A DNA stretch of 64,000 bases from Taklimakanibacter sp050246735 (GTDB lineage Bacteria; Pseudomonadota; Alphaproteobacteria; Rhizobiales; Aestuariivirgaceae), in contig JBFWVM010000016.1 of the NCBI GenBank assembly GCA_050246735.1, positions 1 to 64,000 on the forward strand, read 5' to 3'. The position numbers were made by a program, and so were the translations under genes. Each line of letters begins with the position of its first letter. Within the stretch, counting starts at the first letter, position 1. Of the stretch, positions 51,782 to 60,804 are shown one piece after another. The notes under the pieces are model-generated. The model was not told where the DNA came from. It searched no databases and saw only the letters and a program-made list of their open reading frames with translations.

Positions 51782-52252
51782 ATGACCGAGAAGAAATCCA
51801 TCGCCATCGGCGCCGATCATCTGGGCCTCGAATTGAAGAACACGCTGGTCGAGCATCTCAGGGAGCGCGGCTATGAAGTGAAGGACATGGGCGTGGCCGA
51901 CAGCAGTCCGGTCGACTATCCCGATATCGCAGTGAAGGTCGCCGAGGCCGTCGGGCGCGGCGACTATCCGCGCGGCATACTGGTCTGCGGCACCGGTGCG
52001 GGCATGGCGATCACCGCCAACAAAGTGCCGGGCGTGCGCGCCGTGCCGGTGATGGATCCCTATACGGCGGAGCGCGCCATGGCGTCGAACAATGCGCAGA
52101 TCATCACCTTCGGCCAGCTCATCGTCGGGCCGGCCGTCGCCAAGGCGCTGACCGACATCTGGCTCAACGCCGAGTTCCAGGGCGGCCGTTCGGCGCCGAA
52201 GGTCGCCAAGATGGACGCGCTCGACGAAAAATATCGCAAGCCCGCGAAATGA
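51782..52252 (+). CDS. RpiB/LacAB-family sugar-phosphate isomerase
   Basis: A 156-residue isomerase: SIAIGADHLGLELKNTLVEH, the catalytic Cys69 in CGTGAGMAITANK, and SNNAQIITFGQLIVGP. The family isomerises ribose-5-phosphate, allose-6-phosphate, galactose-6-phosphate or, in tetritol pathways, D-erythrulose-4-phosphate. Start chosen at ATG 51782 with GGAG 6 bases upstream; ATG 51767 lacks a ribosome site. Overlaps the regulator by four bases. Confidence 0.88.
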   Translation: MTEKKSIAIGADHLGLELKNTLVEHLRERGYEVKDMGVADSSPVDYPDIAVKVAEAVGRGDYPRGILVCGTGAGMAITANKVPGVRAVPVMDPYTAERAMASNNAQIITFGQLIVGPAVAKALTDIWLNAEFQGGRSAPKVAKMDALDEKYRKPAK

Positions 52253-53229
52253 ACGACGAGTCCATGCTGGTCCTGTCCGTCGATCGCGACGAGCAGCTCG
52301 CGACGCGCGCCGCATGGCTCTATTTCGTCGCCGGCCTGACCCAGGCGCAGATCGGCAAGAAGCTCGGCATCAACCGCATCCGCGTCAACCGCCTGCTGGC
52401 GCAGGCCCGCGACCAGGGCATGGTGCAGATCAGGATCACCGGCCGGCTCGCCGACTGCATAGAGCTCGAGAACCGCATCAAGGAGATGTTCGGCCTCGAG
52501 CAGGCCATCATCGTGCCGACGCCGCCCGACGAGGCGCTGGTGCGCCAGGTGATCGGAGCGGCGGCCGGCAGCGCGCTGGCCGAACGGCTCAAGGACGGCA
52601 TGTCGGTCGGTGTCGGCTGGGGCCGCACCCTGCGCCTGAGCCTGCGGTCGGTGCCGCGCCGGCCGCTGCGCCGCGTCTCGGTGGTCTCGCTGATGGGCGG
52701 CCTCACGCGCGGGGCCGCCGTCAACCCGCACGAGACGGCATCCCATCTCGCCGATCTCATCGACGCGCAATGCTACTATATCGCCGCGCCCGCTCTTGCC
52801 GATTCCGAAGCGACGCGTGATCTTCTCGCCCAGCAGCCCATGATCAAGGATGTTTTCGGACGCCTGCGCAAGGTCGATCTCGTGCTCGTCTCGGCGGGCG
52901 GCCTCGCTTCCGGGAGCACCATCCACCAGGTCGACCTCATCAGCGAGACCGAAGGCAGGTCGCTCAGGGAGGCCGGGGCGGTGGGCGACCTCTGCGCCCA
53001 TTGGCTCGACATCGACGGCAGGCTCGTCGATCATCCGCTCAACAAGCGGGCCGTGGCGCTGTCGCCCCTCGATCTCAAATCAGTGCCCTGCGTCATCGTG
53101 GCTTCGGGCGGCGCCGACAAGATCGAGATCCTGCACGGCGCCCTCAAGGGACAAATGGTCGACATATTGATCACCGACGAGGCGACGGCCTCAGGGGTGC
53201 TGGCGATCGCCGAGCGGAGAGGCGGATGA
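52249..53229 (+). CDS. SorC/DeoR-type sugar-binding transcriptional regulator
   Basis: A 326-residue regulator: N-terminal helix-turn-helix (WLYFVAGLTQAQIGKKLGIN, RIRVNRLLAQARDQGMVQIR) and a sugar-phosphate sensing domain (GVGWGRTLRLSLRSVP, VVSLMGGLTRG, CHVIV-like end PCVIVASGGADKIEILHGAL). The type includes EryD of the erythritol operon. Lies inside the operon, overlapping the genes on both sides, so it probably controls its own cluster through a phosphorylated intermediate. Confidence 0.88.
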   Translation: MNDESMLVLSVDRDEQLATRAAWLYFVAGLTQAQIGKKLGINRIRVNRLLAQARDQGMVQIRITGRLADCIELENRIKEMFGLEQAIIVPTPPDEALVRQVIGAAAGSALAERLKDGMSVGVGWGRTLRLSLRSVPRRPLRRVSVVSLMGGLTRGAAVNPHETASHLADLIDAQCYYIAAPALADSEATRDLLAQQPMIKDVFGRLRKVDLVLVSAGGLASGSTIHQVDLISETEGRSLREAGAVGDLCAHWLDIDGRLVDHPLNKRAVALSPLDLKSVPCVIVASGGADKIEILHGALKGQMVDILITDEATASGVLAIAERRGG

Positions 53230-54506
53230 GCGAAGCTGCCCTCGGGATCGACATCGGCACGTCGGGCGTGCGCGCCGTCCTCGTCGGCAGGGACGGCCAT
53301 ATCCTCGCCATGCGCCAGACGGCGATGCTGCTGCCGCAGCAGAGCTTCGGCCGGCTGTGGCAGGACCCGCATGTCTGGGCGGCGGCGGTCGATGAGGTGC
53401 TGCTCGGGCTCAGATCCGGTTTCGAGGACCACCGGGTGCTGGCGCTCGCCATTGACGGGACGTCGGGAACGATCCTGCCCGTCGATGACAGGGGCGCCCC
53501 GATCGAGCTCGCTTCCATGTACAATGATGTGGCCGATGCGAGCTTCCTGGCGGCGGTGATGAAAGCGGCGCCCTCGGAGACGGCGGCGCGCGGCTCGTCA
53601 TCGCCTCTGGCCCGGGCGCTCGAGATGCAGGACAAGGCCGGCATATGCCGCATCCTGCACCAGGCAGACTGGATCGCGGGCCGCTTCTCCGGCCGGTTCG
53701 ACGTGAGCGACGAAAACAATGCGCTGAAGACCGGCTATGATCCCATGAAGCGCCAGTGGCCGCGATGGATCGAGGACACCGGCCTGAGGCCCGGGCTCTT
53801 GCCGCGGGTGGCGGCGGCCGGCGAGCGCACGGGCATGATCCTGCCGGCTGTCGCCGACCGCTACGGCCTGGCGCGCGATGCCGTCATCGTCGCCGGAACG
53901 ACCGACGGCTGCGCCGCGTTCCTGGCCAGCGGCGCCGGCGCCCCCGGCGATGGCGTCACCTCCCTCGGCACGACCTTGACGCTGAAGCTTCTTTCCGACC
54001 AGCCGGTCTTCGCGCCGGATTACGGCATCTACAGCCATCGCATCGGCGATCAATGGCTGGCCGGCGGAGCCTCCAACACCGGCGGCGCGGCGCTCGCCCT
54101 CCATTTCGACCGCGAGGCCATCCTGCGCCTGACGCCTCTGATCGATCCCGATCATCCGACCGGCCTCGACTATTACCCGCTGCCCAAGCCAGGCGAACGA
54201 TTCCCCATCAACGATCCGACGATGCTCTCGCGCGTGGCGCCCAAGCCCGACGACGAGAGGGTGTTCTTCCAGGGCCTGCTCGAAGGCATCGCCGGCGTCG
54301 AGGCCCTGGGCTATCGCCGGCTCGCCGAGCTCGGCGCAAGCCCGCTGAAGGCGCTGCGCACGGTCGGCGGCGGTGCGGCCAATGAAGGCTGGACGCGCAT
54401 CCGCGAAAGACAGCTGAAGGTCGGAAGCGTAACGCCGCTCAGCGAGCATGCGGCGGTCGGCGTGGCGCGGCTCGCCTGGCGAGGGATCGGTCATGATCCC
54501 TATTGA
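53226..54506 (+). CDS. FGGY-family carbohydrate kinase, short form
   Basis: A 426-residue FGGY kinase, shorter than the usual 480-520: EAALGIDIGTSGVRAVLVGR, ALAIDGTSGTILPVDDRG, AGTTDGCAAFLASGAG, and the C-terminal TVGGGAANEGWTRIRE. The ATG at 53226 overlaps the regulator stop. A second kinase in one operon suggests two phosphorylation entry points or two substrates. Confidence 0.88.
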   Translation: MSEAALGIDIGTSGVRAVLVGRDGHILAMRQTAMLLPQQSFGRLWQDPHVWAAAVDEVLLGLRSGFEDHRVLALAIDGTSGTILPVDDRGAPIELASMYNDVADASFLAAVMKAAPSETAARGSSSPLARALEMQDKAGICRILHQADWIAGRFSGRFDVSDENNALKTGYDPMKRQWPRWIEDTGLRPGLLPRVAAAGERTGMILPAVADRYGLARDAVIVAGTTDGCAAFLASGAGAPGDGVTSLGTTLTLKLLSDQPVFAPDYGIYSHRIGDQWLAGGASNTGGAALALHFDREAILRLTPLIDPDHPTGLDYYPLPKPGERFPINDPTMLSRVAPKPDDERVFFQGLLEGIAGVEALGYRRLAELGASPLKALRTVGGGAANEGWTRIRERQLKVGSVTPLSEHAAVGVARLAWRGIGHDPY

Positions 54507-55266
54507 GGGTCTCGCCGAGATCGCCCCCGGCTATGACGGCATGCTGATCGACCAGTTCGGCGTGCTGCATGACGGTGCGAAGCTCTATCCGGGCAGCCTC
54601 GGCGTGCTCGCCGGACTGCGCAGGCTCGGCATCCCCATCGCGGTGATGACCAATTCGGGCAGACGCGCGGCGCCCAATGTGGCGCGCCTCACGCAAATGG
54701 GGATCCCCCGCGATCACTTCGTCGACGTGGTCAGCTCGGGCGAGGTCGCCTATGATCTCCTGCGCGGCACGGCGGCCAGGCGCGCCTTCATCATCGGGAG
54801 GACGGGCGACGACTACGGCTTCGACTACTTCGAGCTCGTTGCCCGGCCCGAGGATGCCGATGTCATCCTCATTCTGGGGACGAACGTGCCCGAGACCTCG
54901 CTCGAGGATTACGGCCGCCTCCTGAACGGCATCACCGCGCCTGCCATCTGCTGCAATCCAGACAAGCTGATGCTCACCGCGTCGGGCTTGCAGCCGGCGC
55001 CGGGCGCCATCGCCGCGCTCTATGAGGCGCAGGGCGGCAAGGTGCGGTGGATCGGCAAGCCCTATCGCGAGATCTACGACTACGCGCTGAACGCCATCGG
55101 CCGTCCCAAGCGGACCCTGTGCATCGGCGACAGCGCCGAGCATGATGTGGCCGGCGGGCGCGGCGCCGGCCTCGCGACGCTCCTCGTCAGGACCGGCGTA
55201 TCGGAAGGCCAAGGCGCATTCGAGCCCGAGCCCGACTATCTGATGGAGCGCTTCACCTGGCGATGA
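54493..55266 (+). CDS. HAD-superfamily class IIA phosphatase
   Basis: A 257-residue HAD-IIA protein: motif I YDGMLIDQFGVLHDG with nucleophile Asp in DQFGVLHDG, motif II VMTNSGRR, and motif III/IV LCIGDSAEHDVAGGRGAG. The IIA group includes phosphatases of glycerol phosphate, p-nitrophenyl phosphate and pyridoxal phosphate. It could remove phosphate from a dead-end polyol phosphate made in this operon. Overlaps the kinase end by 14 bases and converges with iolB, overlapping it by 14 bases. Confidence 0.86.
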   Translation: MIPIEGLAEIAPGYDGMLIDQFGVLHDGAKLYPGSLGVLAGLRRLGIPIAVMTNSGRRAAPNVARLTQMGIPRDHFVDVVSSGEVAYDLLRGTAARRAFIIGRTGDDYGFDYFELVARPEDADVILILGTNVPETSLEDYGRLLNGITAPAICCNPDKLMLTASGLQPAPGAIAALYEAQGGKVRWIGKPYREIYDYALNAIGRPKRTLCIGDSAEHDVAGGRGAGLATLLVRTGVSEGQGAFEPEPDYLMERFTWR

Positions 55267-56047
55267 GCCATTCGTGCTCCTTCGCGTTGTGGAACTTCCA
55301 TGTGCGCTTCGGCCCCGCCATCACGTTGAGATAGTAGAGATCGTAGCCGTGGGTGGCGGCGCAAGGATGATAGCCCCTGGGCACCAGGGTCAGATCGCCG
55401 TCCTCCACCGCCATGGCTTCGTCGAGCGAGCGGTCGTCGGTATAGACGCGCTGGAAGCCGAAGCCCTGGGGCGGGTTGAAGCGATGGTAATAGGTCTCCT
55501 CGAGCAGCGATTCGTGCGGCAGGTCGTCCTGGTCGTGCTTGTGGGGCGGGTAGGAGGAGGTGTGACCGCCGGGCGTGATCACCTCCACCACCAGGAGGCT
55601 CTCGGCGGGTTCCGTCTCGGGCAGGATGTTGGTGACATAGCGCGTATTGGTGCCCTTGCCGCGGGTCTCCCGGCCCAGTTCGTCCGGAGGGATGACGCGC
55701 ATGGGCACCTTGCCCGAGCCGGGCGCCGAGCAGACGGCGAGTTCGAGCGCCGTTTCGGCGGTGACGCTCCAGGCCAGGCCCGCAGGCACATAGACCGACC
55801 AGGGCTTGCCCTCGAAAGGCGACAGGCGCTCGCCGACGACGCCGAGATCCTGGGCGCCGGCGGTGACACGGCCCTTGCCCGAAACGAAGACGAGGCAGGT
55901 CTCGCGATCCTTGCTCCGTCCCTCGGCGGTCCGTCCTCCGCCGAGCTTCCACAGATCGAAGCCGACATAGGTCCAGCCCGCGGTCTCGGGCGTCACATGG
56001 AGAACGCGGCCGTCACCGGCCTCCGGCTTGACGAGCAGCCTCGACAT
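55253..56047 (-). CDS. iolB: 5-deoxy-glucuronate isomerase
   Basis: A 264-residue bicupin: VTNILPETEPAESLLVVEVI, SSYPPHKHDQDDLPHESLLE with the metal-binding His/Glu set, ETYYHRFNPPQGFGFQRVYT, and PRGYHPCAATHGYDLYYLNV. It converts 5-deoxy-glucuronate to 2-deoxy-5-keto-gluconate in inositol breakdown. One-base overlap with iolE (TGATG); its stop overlaps the convergent HAD gene. Confidence 0.95.
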   Translation of the reverse strand: MSRLLVKPEAGDGRVLHVTPETAGWTYVGFDLWKLGGGRTAEGRSKDRETCLVFVSGKGRVTAGAQDLGVVGERLSPFEGKPWSVYVPAGLAWSVTAETALELAVCSAPGSGKVPMRVIPPDELGRETRGKGTNTRYVTNILPETEPAESLLVVEVITPGGHTSSYPPHKHDQDDLPHESLLEETYYHRFNPPQGFGFQRVYTDDRSLDEAMAVEDGDLTLVPRGYHPCAATHGYDLYYLNVMAGPKRTWKFHNAKEHEWLIAR

Positions 56048-56931
56048 CAGAGAAGCCCTCCCGACTCGAGGAGCCGGACGAGATTGTCATGGCCCATCCT
56101 GGCATATCTGGCGGGCTCGGCGTTCTTCGGATCCTGCTCGGCCTCCACCACCATCCAGCCGGAATAACCCGGAAGCTCCTTGAACACCGACACATAATCC
56201 ACCATGCCGTCGCCCGGAACCGTATAGACGCCGGCGAGAACGCTATCCAGGAAGGACCAGTCCTTCGCGTCCGCCTCCTTGCGGACGGCGGCGCGCACAT
56301 CCTTGCAATGCACGTGGCTGATGCGATGGCGGTAGTTGCGGGCGAGCGCCGCGGGATCGGCGCCGCCCCAGGTGGCATGCCCGGTGTCGAGCAAAAGATG
56401 CACGGCCTCGCCCGTTTGCCGCATCAGCCGGTCGATCTCCTCGGGCGTCTGGACGACGGTGCCCATATGATGATGATAGACAAGCTGGAAGCCCTCCTTG
56501 CGCAAAAGCTCGGCGAGTATCGTCAAGCGTCCGGTGAAGCGCTTCCATTCCGCTTCCGTCATCCTGGGCCGTGCCGAGAGCGGCTTCGACCTGTCGCCAT
56601 GGACAGTGCGGGTGCATTCGGCCACGATGAAGACGGGCGTGCCCATATCCTTCAGAAGCTTTCGGTGATGGGCGGCTTCGGCGAATTCGGTTTCGGCATC
56701 GCGCTCGATCAGGAAGACCGAATGCCAGCCGCCGATCAGCGCATGGCCATGTCTCTCGAGGATCGGGCGCAATTTCGCCGCCTCGCGCGGGAATTTGTTG
56801 CCGAGCTCCATGCCGACGAAGCCTGCGGCCCGGGCCTCGCTCAGGCATTGCTCGAGCGGGATCCAGCCGCCGATCTCCTGCATGTCGTCGTTCGACCAGC
56901 CGATCGGGTTGGCGCCGATGCGGATTGCCAT
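56047..56931 (-). CDS. iolE: Inosose dehydratase
   Basis: A 294-residue TIM-barrel enzyme: IGANPIGWSNDDMQEIGGWI, GFVGMELGNKFPREAAKL, LVYHHHMGTVVQTPEEIDRL, LLLDTGHATWGG and HVHCKDV supply the metal ligands. It dehydrates scyllo-inosose to the trione precursor used by IolD. Start ATG 56931 with AGGAGG ahead of it; a longer frame to 57228 lies inside iolD and is not coding. Confidence 0.95.
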   Translation of the reverse strand: MAIRIGANPIGWSNDDMQEIGGWIPLEQCLSEARAAGFVGMELGNKFPREAAKLRPILERHGHALIGGWHSVFLIERDAETEFAEAAHHRKLLKDMGTPVFIVAECTRTVHGDRSKPLSARPRMTEAEWKRFTGRLTILAELLRKEGFQLVYHHHMGTVVQTPEEIDRLMRQTGEAVHLLLDTGHATWGGADPAALARNYRHRISHVHCKDVRAAVRKEADAKDWSFLDSVLAGVYTVPGDGMVDYVSVFKELPGYSGWMVVEAEQDPKNAEPARYARMGHDNLVRLLESGGLL

Positions 56932-56947
56932 ATTCGATACCTCCTGC

Positions 56948-58795
56948 TCAATCCCCGATGCGCTGCTGCTTGAGCGCCGTCTCGTATTTCCTGCGCGCCG
57001 CGTCCACTTCCCTGCGCGCCGAGACCTCCGGCACCGCGACGTCCCACCAATGGCCGCCGGCCTCGGTCGAGATCCAGGGATCGGTGTCGATGACGATGAC
57101 GGTCGAGCGGTCGCCGGCCTTGGCCTTTCCGAGCTCGGTCTCGAGGTCGGCCAGCGAGGCGGCCTTGCGGCCGATGGCGCCGAGGCTCGCGGCATGGGCG
57201 GCGAAATCGATCTCGGGCAGGCTCTCATGCACGGTGTCGGCGAAGAGGTTGTTGAAGCGCGCCCCGCCGGTCGCCTTCTGCAGCCGCGTGATGCAGCCGA
57301 AGCCGCGATTGTCGAGGAGGACGACGATGAGCTTGACGCCCATCATCACCGATGTCGCGAGCTCCGAATTGAGCATGAGATAGGAGCCGTCGCCCACCAT
57401 CACCACGACCTCGCGCCCGGGCTGGGCCAGCTTCATGCCGATGCCGCCGGCGATCTCATAGCCCATGCAGGAGAAGCCATATTCGAGATGGTAGGAGGAC
57501 GGCGCGCCCGCCTGCCAGAGCTTGTGCAATTCACCGGGCAGCCCGCCCGCCGCGCAGAGCACCGAGACGTCGCGGCCGAGGGCGCGCTGCACCGCGCCGA
57601 TCACCTGCGCATCGGAGGGCAGCGCGTTGGACGCCGCGGTCACGGCATCGGCCTCCTTCATCCAGGCCGCGAAGCCGTCCCCGGCCGATCTCGTCCAGGT
57701 CGCCGGCGCCCGGTAGCCGCCGAGATTGGCGGAAAGCTCCTCCAGACCGACGCGGGCATCGGCGATCAGCGGCAAAGCCCGATGCTTGGTTGCGTCGAAG
57801 ACCTGGGTGTTGAGGCCGATGATCGCCTTCTGCGGATTCTTGAACAGCGCCCAGGAGCCGGTGGTGAAGTCCTGCAGGCGCGTGCCGACCGCCAGCACGA
57901 CGTCGGCCTCTTCCGCCAGACGGTTGGCGGCCGACGTGCCGGTGACGCCGATGGCACCCATATTGAGCTCGTGCGGGAAGGGCAGGGAGGATTTACCGGC
58001 CTGGGTCTCGGCAACCGGAATGCCGTGCCGCTCGGCAAATCCCGAGAGCGTCGATGAGGCTTCCGAATAGAGGACGCCGCCGCCCGCGATGATCATCGGC
58101 TTTCGGGCGTCGCGCAGCACGCCGACGGCCCGTGCCAGCTCGTTCTCGTCGGGGCGGAGGCGCCGCGGAGACCAGACCTTCTCGGCGAAGAAGCTCGCCG
58201 GATAGTCATAGGCCTCGGCCTGCACGTCCTGGCACAGCGCCAGCGTGACGGGACCGCATTCGGCCGGATCGGTCAGGACCTCCATGGCGCGATGAAGCGC
58301 CGGAACGAGCTGCTCCGGCCGCGCGATGCGGTCGAAATAGCGCGATACCGGGCGGAAGCAGTCATTGGCGGAGGCGGTGCCGTCGCCGAAATTCTCGATC
58401 TGCTGCAGCACCGGATCGGGCTTGCGGCCGGCGAAGACGTCGCCCGGCAGGAACAGCACCGGCAGCCGGTCGACATGGGCGACGGCGGCCGCCGTCACCA
58501 TGTTGAGTGCCCCCGGGCCGATCGAGGTGGTGCAGGCCATCATGCGCCGCCGCCGCGTCGCCTTGGCATAGGCGATGGCGGCATGCGCCATGGCCTGCTC
58601 ATTATGGGCGCGATAGGTCGGCAATTCGTCCTTGACGCCATAAAGCGCCTCGCCCATGCCGGCGACATTGCCATGACCGAAAATCGCCCACATGCCGGCG
58701 AAAAGCGGCTGCTTGCCGCCGTCGATCACCGTCATCTGGCGCGTGAGGAAACGCGCCAAAGCCTGGCTCATGGTGAGGCGGATCGTCTGGCTCAT
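56948..58795 (-). CDS. iolD: 3D-(3,5/4)-trihydroxycyclohexane-1,2-dione hydrolase
   Basis: A 615-residue thiamine-diphosphate enzyme: catalytic Glu66 in YRAHNEQAMAHAA, MACTTSIGPGALNMVTAAA, and the THDP/Mg motif GDGSYLMLNSELATS near residue 467. It opens the trione ring to 5-deoxy-glucuronate. Start ATG 58795 overlaps the iolC stop by four bases (ATGA). Confidence 0.95.
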   Translation of the reverse strand: MSQTIRLTMSQALARFLTRQMTVIDGGKQPLFAGMWAIFGHGNVAGMGEALYGVKDELPTYRAHNEQAMAHAAIAYAKATRRRRMMACTTSIGPGALNMVTAAAVAHVDRLPVLFLPGDVFAGRKPDPVLQQIENFGDGTASANDCFRPVSRYFDRIARPEQLVPALHRAMEVLTDPAECGPVTLALCQDVQAEAYDYPASFFAEKVWSPRRLRPDENELARAVGVLRDARKPMIIAGGGVLYSEASSTLSGFAERHGIPVAETQAGKSSLPFPHELNMGAIGVTGTSAANRLAEEADVVLAVGTRLQDFTTGSWALFKNPQKAIIGLNTQVFDATKHRALPLIADARVGLEELSANLGGYRAPATWTRSAGDGFAAWMKEADAVTAASNALPSDAQVIGAVQRALGRDVSVLCAAGGLPGELHKLWQAGAPSSYHLEYGFSCMGYEIAGGIGMKLAQPGREVVVMVGDGSYLMLNSELATSVMMGVKLIVVLLDNRGFGCITRLQKATGGARFNNLFADTVHESLPEIDFAAHAASLGAIGRKAASLADLETELGKAKAGDRSTVIVIDTDPWISTEAGGHWWDVAVPEVSARREVDAARRKYETALKQQRIGD

Positions 58796-60687
58796 GAATG
58801 CGTCCTCTTCCACAACTGGACGAGCTTGCCGAAACGCTCGGCCATGGCGGCAACAGCATCGTCGTCGTTCATCCGGCGGCCGAGCCAGTCCTTCGCCACA
58901 TCATTGAAGATCGTGCGGCCGATGGCAAATCCCTTCACATAAGATTGGCCTTCCGTCACGGCGAAAGCCCTGGCGAGCTCGGCTTCCGGCGCGTCGAGCC
59001 CCAGAAGCACCACGCCGCGGCAATAGGGATCGTTGCCTTTGATGACGGAGCCGATGGCCGTCCAGGCTTCCGCGGCCGGCTGCGGCTCGAGCTTCCACCA
59101 GTCGGGCCTGATGCCGAGCGCATAGAGGTCGGCGAGCGCCCGCGCGACGGTGTCGTCGCGCAAGGGCCCGTGCTTGCCGGCAATGATCTCGATGAGCAAT
59201 TCGCGGCCGATGGCTCGCGCCGCCTCGAAGAGCGTGCGCAGCTTGCGTGCCTGCTCCTCCTTGAGCGCAGCCTCGTCGTCGGGATGATAGAAGGCGAGGC
59301 ACTTCACCGTGTGGTCGACCGGCCATTCGACGAGACGCGATCCGACATCCTGGGTGAATTCGAAGCGAAGAGGCCGCGATCCCGAGACCTCCAGCGGCCG
59401 GGCGATCCAGAAGCCGTGCGTGGCCGCGTCGAACATGGCCTCGCGACCGTAGGTATCGTCGAGCAGCATGCCGAAGCCCGGACCGTCTCCTGCCACATCG
59501 GCCGTCGCCTTGACGGCGAGGCGCTTGAAATCGGCGATGCGCCGGCGCGGCGCATCGAGCCTGTCCGCCAGCTCCTCGAATTGCTTGCGGTGATCGATCG
59601 CGAGAGCAAAAAGGCTCTCGGGCTGCGGGCGGCGCGTCGTCGCCCAATGGACGTGATTGATCGCCTCGTCGCGCCGCAAGGCCCGATGCCTGCTGCCATG
59701 CCTCAGGAAATACCGAAGCTCGTCCCAGGTCGGAATCTCCGGCGCGCACAGGAGACGCGATACCGCGAAGGCGCCGCAGGCATTGGCCCAGGTCGCCGCG
59801 GTGGCATAGTCCTCGCCCGTGAGCCAGCCGCGCAGAAAGCCCGACATGAAGCTGTCGCCGGCGCCCAGGACGTTGTAGACCTCGACCGGGAAGCCCTGGC
59901 CGACGATGCCGTCTTCGATGTGCTGGGGAATGGCGTCGGGGAAGACGATGCAGCCCATGGGGCCGCGTTTCAGTACGATGGTCGCCTTCGACAGAGCGCG
60001 TATCCTGCGCAACGCCGCCAGCGTGTCCTCCTCACCGCCGGCAATATGCACCTCCTCCTCGGTTCCGACGATCAGGTCGCAATCGGGAAGTATGGCCTGA
60101 AGGCTTTCCGAGACCTTGTCGGACCGGATGTAGCGTTCTTCGCCCGCCGCATGGCCGGCGAGGCCCCAGAGATTGGGCCGGTAGTCTATGTCGAAGACCA
60201 CCTTGCCGCCGTTCGCCCTGGCGATCCCGACGGCCTTGCGCTGAGCGGCATGGTTGGCGGGTCTCGCGAAATGCGTGCCGGTGACGAGCACGGAACGGCT
60301 CGAGCGGATGAAAGCCGGGTCGATGTCGTCTTCCGAAAGCGCGCTGTCGGCGCAATTCTCACGATAGAAGATGAGCGGAAAGGTCCTGTCGTTCTCGACC
60401 GAAAGAAGGACGAGCGACGTCAGCCGCTCCTTGTCGGTGACGATTCCGTCCAGCGCCACGCCCTCGCGCGCCAGCTGCTCCTTGATGAAGCGGCCCATCT
60501 GCTCATCGCCGACACGGGTGATGAGGCCCGGCTTGAGGCCGAGCCGCGCCGTGCCGATGGCGATGTTGGAGGGACAGCCGCCCACCGATTTGGCGAAGGA
60601 GGCGATATCCTCGAGCCGCGAGCCGATCTGCTGGCCGTAGAGATCGACAGAAGACCGGCCGATCGCGATGACGTCAAGTTGCGCCAT
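58792..60687 (-). CDS. iolC: 5-dehydro-2-deoxygluconokinase fused to DUF2090 aldolase-like domain
   Basis: A 631-residue two-domain protein. Residues 1 to about 325 are a PfkB/ribokinase-type kinase (VIAIGRSSVDLYGQQIGSRL, KSVGGCPSNIAIGTARLGL, catalytic Asp278 in VLGAGDSFMSGFL). Residues about 335-631 are a DUF2090 domain (FALAIDHRKQFEELADRL, FGMLLDDTYGREAMF, VVLLGLDAPEAELARAF). The kinase makes 2-deoxy-5-keto-gluconate-6-phosphate; the second domain resembles a class I aldolase and probably stands in for iolJ to give DHAP and malonate semialdehyde. A known fusion in proteobacteria. Confidence 0.94.
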   Translation of the reverse strand: MAQLDVIAIGRSSVDLYGQQIGSRLEDIASFAKSVGGCPSNIAIGTARLGLKPGLITRVGDEQMGRFIKEQLAREGVALDGIVTDKERLTSLVLLSVENDRTFPLIFYRENCADSALSEDDIDPAFIRSSRSVLVTGTHFARPANHAAQRKAVGIARANGGKVVFDIDYRPNLWGLAGHAAGEERYIRSDKVSESLQAILPDCDLIVGTEEEVHIAGGEEDTLAALRRIRALSKATIVLKRGPMGCIVFPDAIPQHIEDGIVGQGFPVEVYNVLGAGDSFMSGFLRGWLTGEDYATAATWANACGAFAVSRLLCAPEIPTWDELRYFLRHGSRHRALRRDEAINHVHWATTRRPQPESLFALAIDHRKQFEELADRLDAPRRRIADFKRLAVKATADVAGDGPGFGMLLDDTYGREAMFDAATHGFWIARPLEVSGSRPLRFEFTQDVGSRLVEWPVDHTVKCLAFYHPDDEAALKEEQARKLRTLFEAARAIGRELLIEIIAGKHGPLRDDTVARALADLYALGIRPDWWKLEPQPAAEAWTAIGSVIKGNDPYCRGVVLLGLDAPEAELARAFAVTEGQSYVKGFAIGRTIFNDVAKDWLGRRMNDDDAVAAMAERFGKLVQLWKRTHS

Positions 60688-60729
60688 GGGCCTCCATGAA
60701 GCTTGGGCTTGTCTGTATGCTCGATCTAT

Positions 60730-60758
60730 ATGAAATAGTAATTCTATTATGGCGTCAA
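60730..60758 (-). promoter_or_regulatory. Candidate promoter of iolC-iolD-iolE-iolB
   Basis: Reverse strand TTGACG (60758-60753), 17 bases, TTTCAT (60735-60730), about 43 bases before the iolC ATG. It is bracketed by the two IolR-type boxes. Confidence 0.35.
60732..60745. promoter_or_regulatory. Degenerate IolR-type box in the iolC promoter
   Basis: GAAA-N6-TTCT (GAAATAGTAATTCT), a weak form of GGAA-N6-TTCC that overlaps the candidate -10 and spacer. Confidence 0.35.
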
Positions 60759-60760
60759 TC

Positions 60761-60774
60761 AGAACATTTGTTCC
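60761..60774. promoter_or_regulatory. IolR-type operator upstream of iolC
   Basis: AGAACATTTGTTCC, i.e. GGAACAAATGTTCT on the reverse strand. It matches the GGAA-N6-TTCC consensus that I recall for the Sinorhizobium IolR with one mismatch, and matches the importer-side site GGAATAAATGTTCC at 12 of 14 positions. Confidence 0.6.
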
Positions 60775-60804
60775 GTTTGAGGGCCGGAGCGATGGTTCAA
60801 GCGG

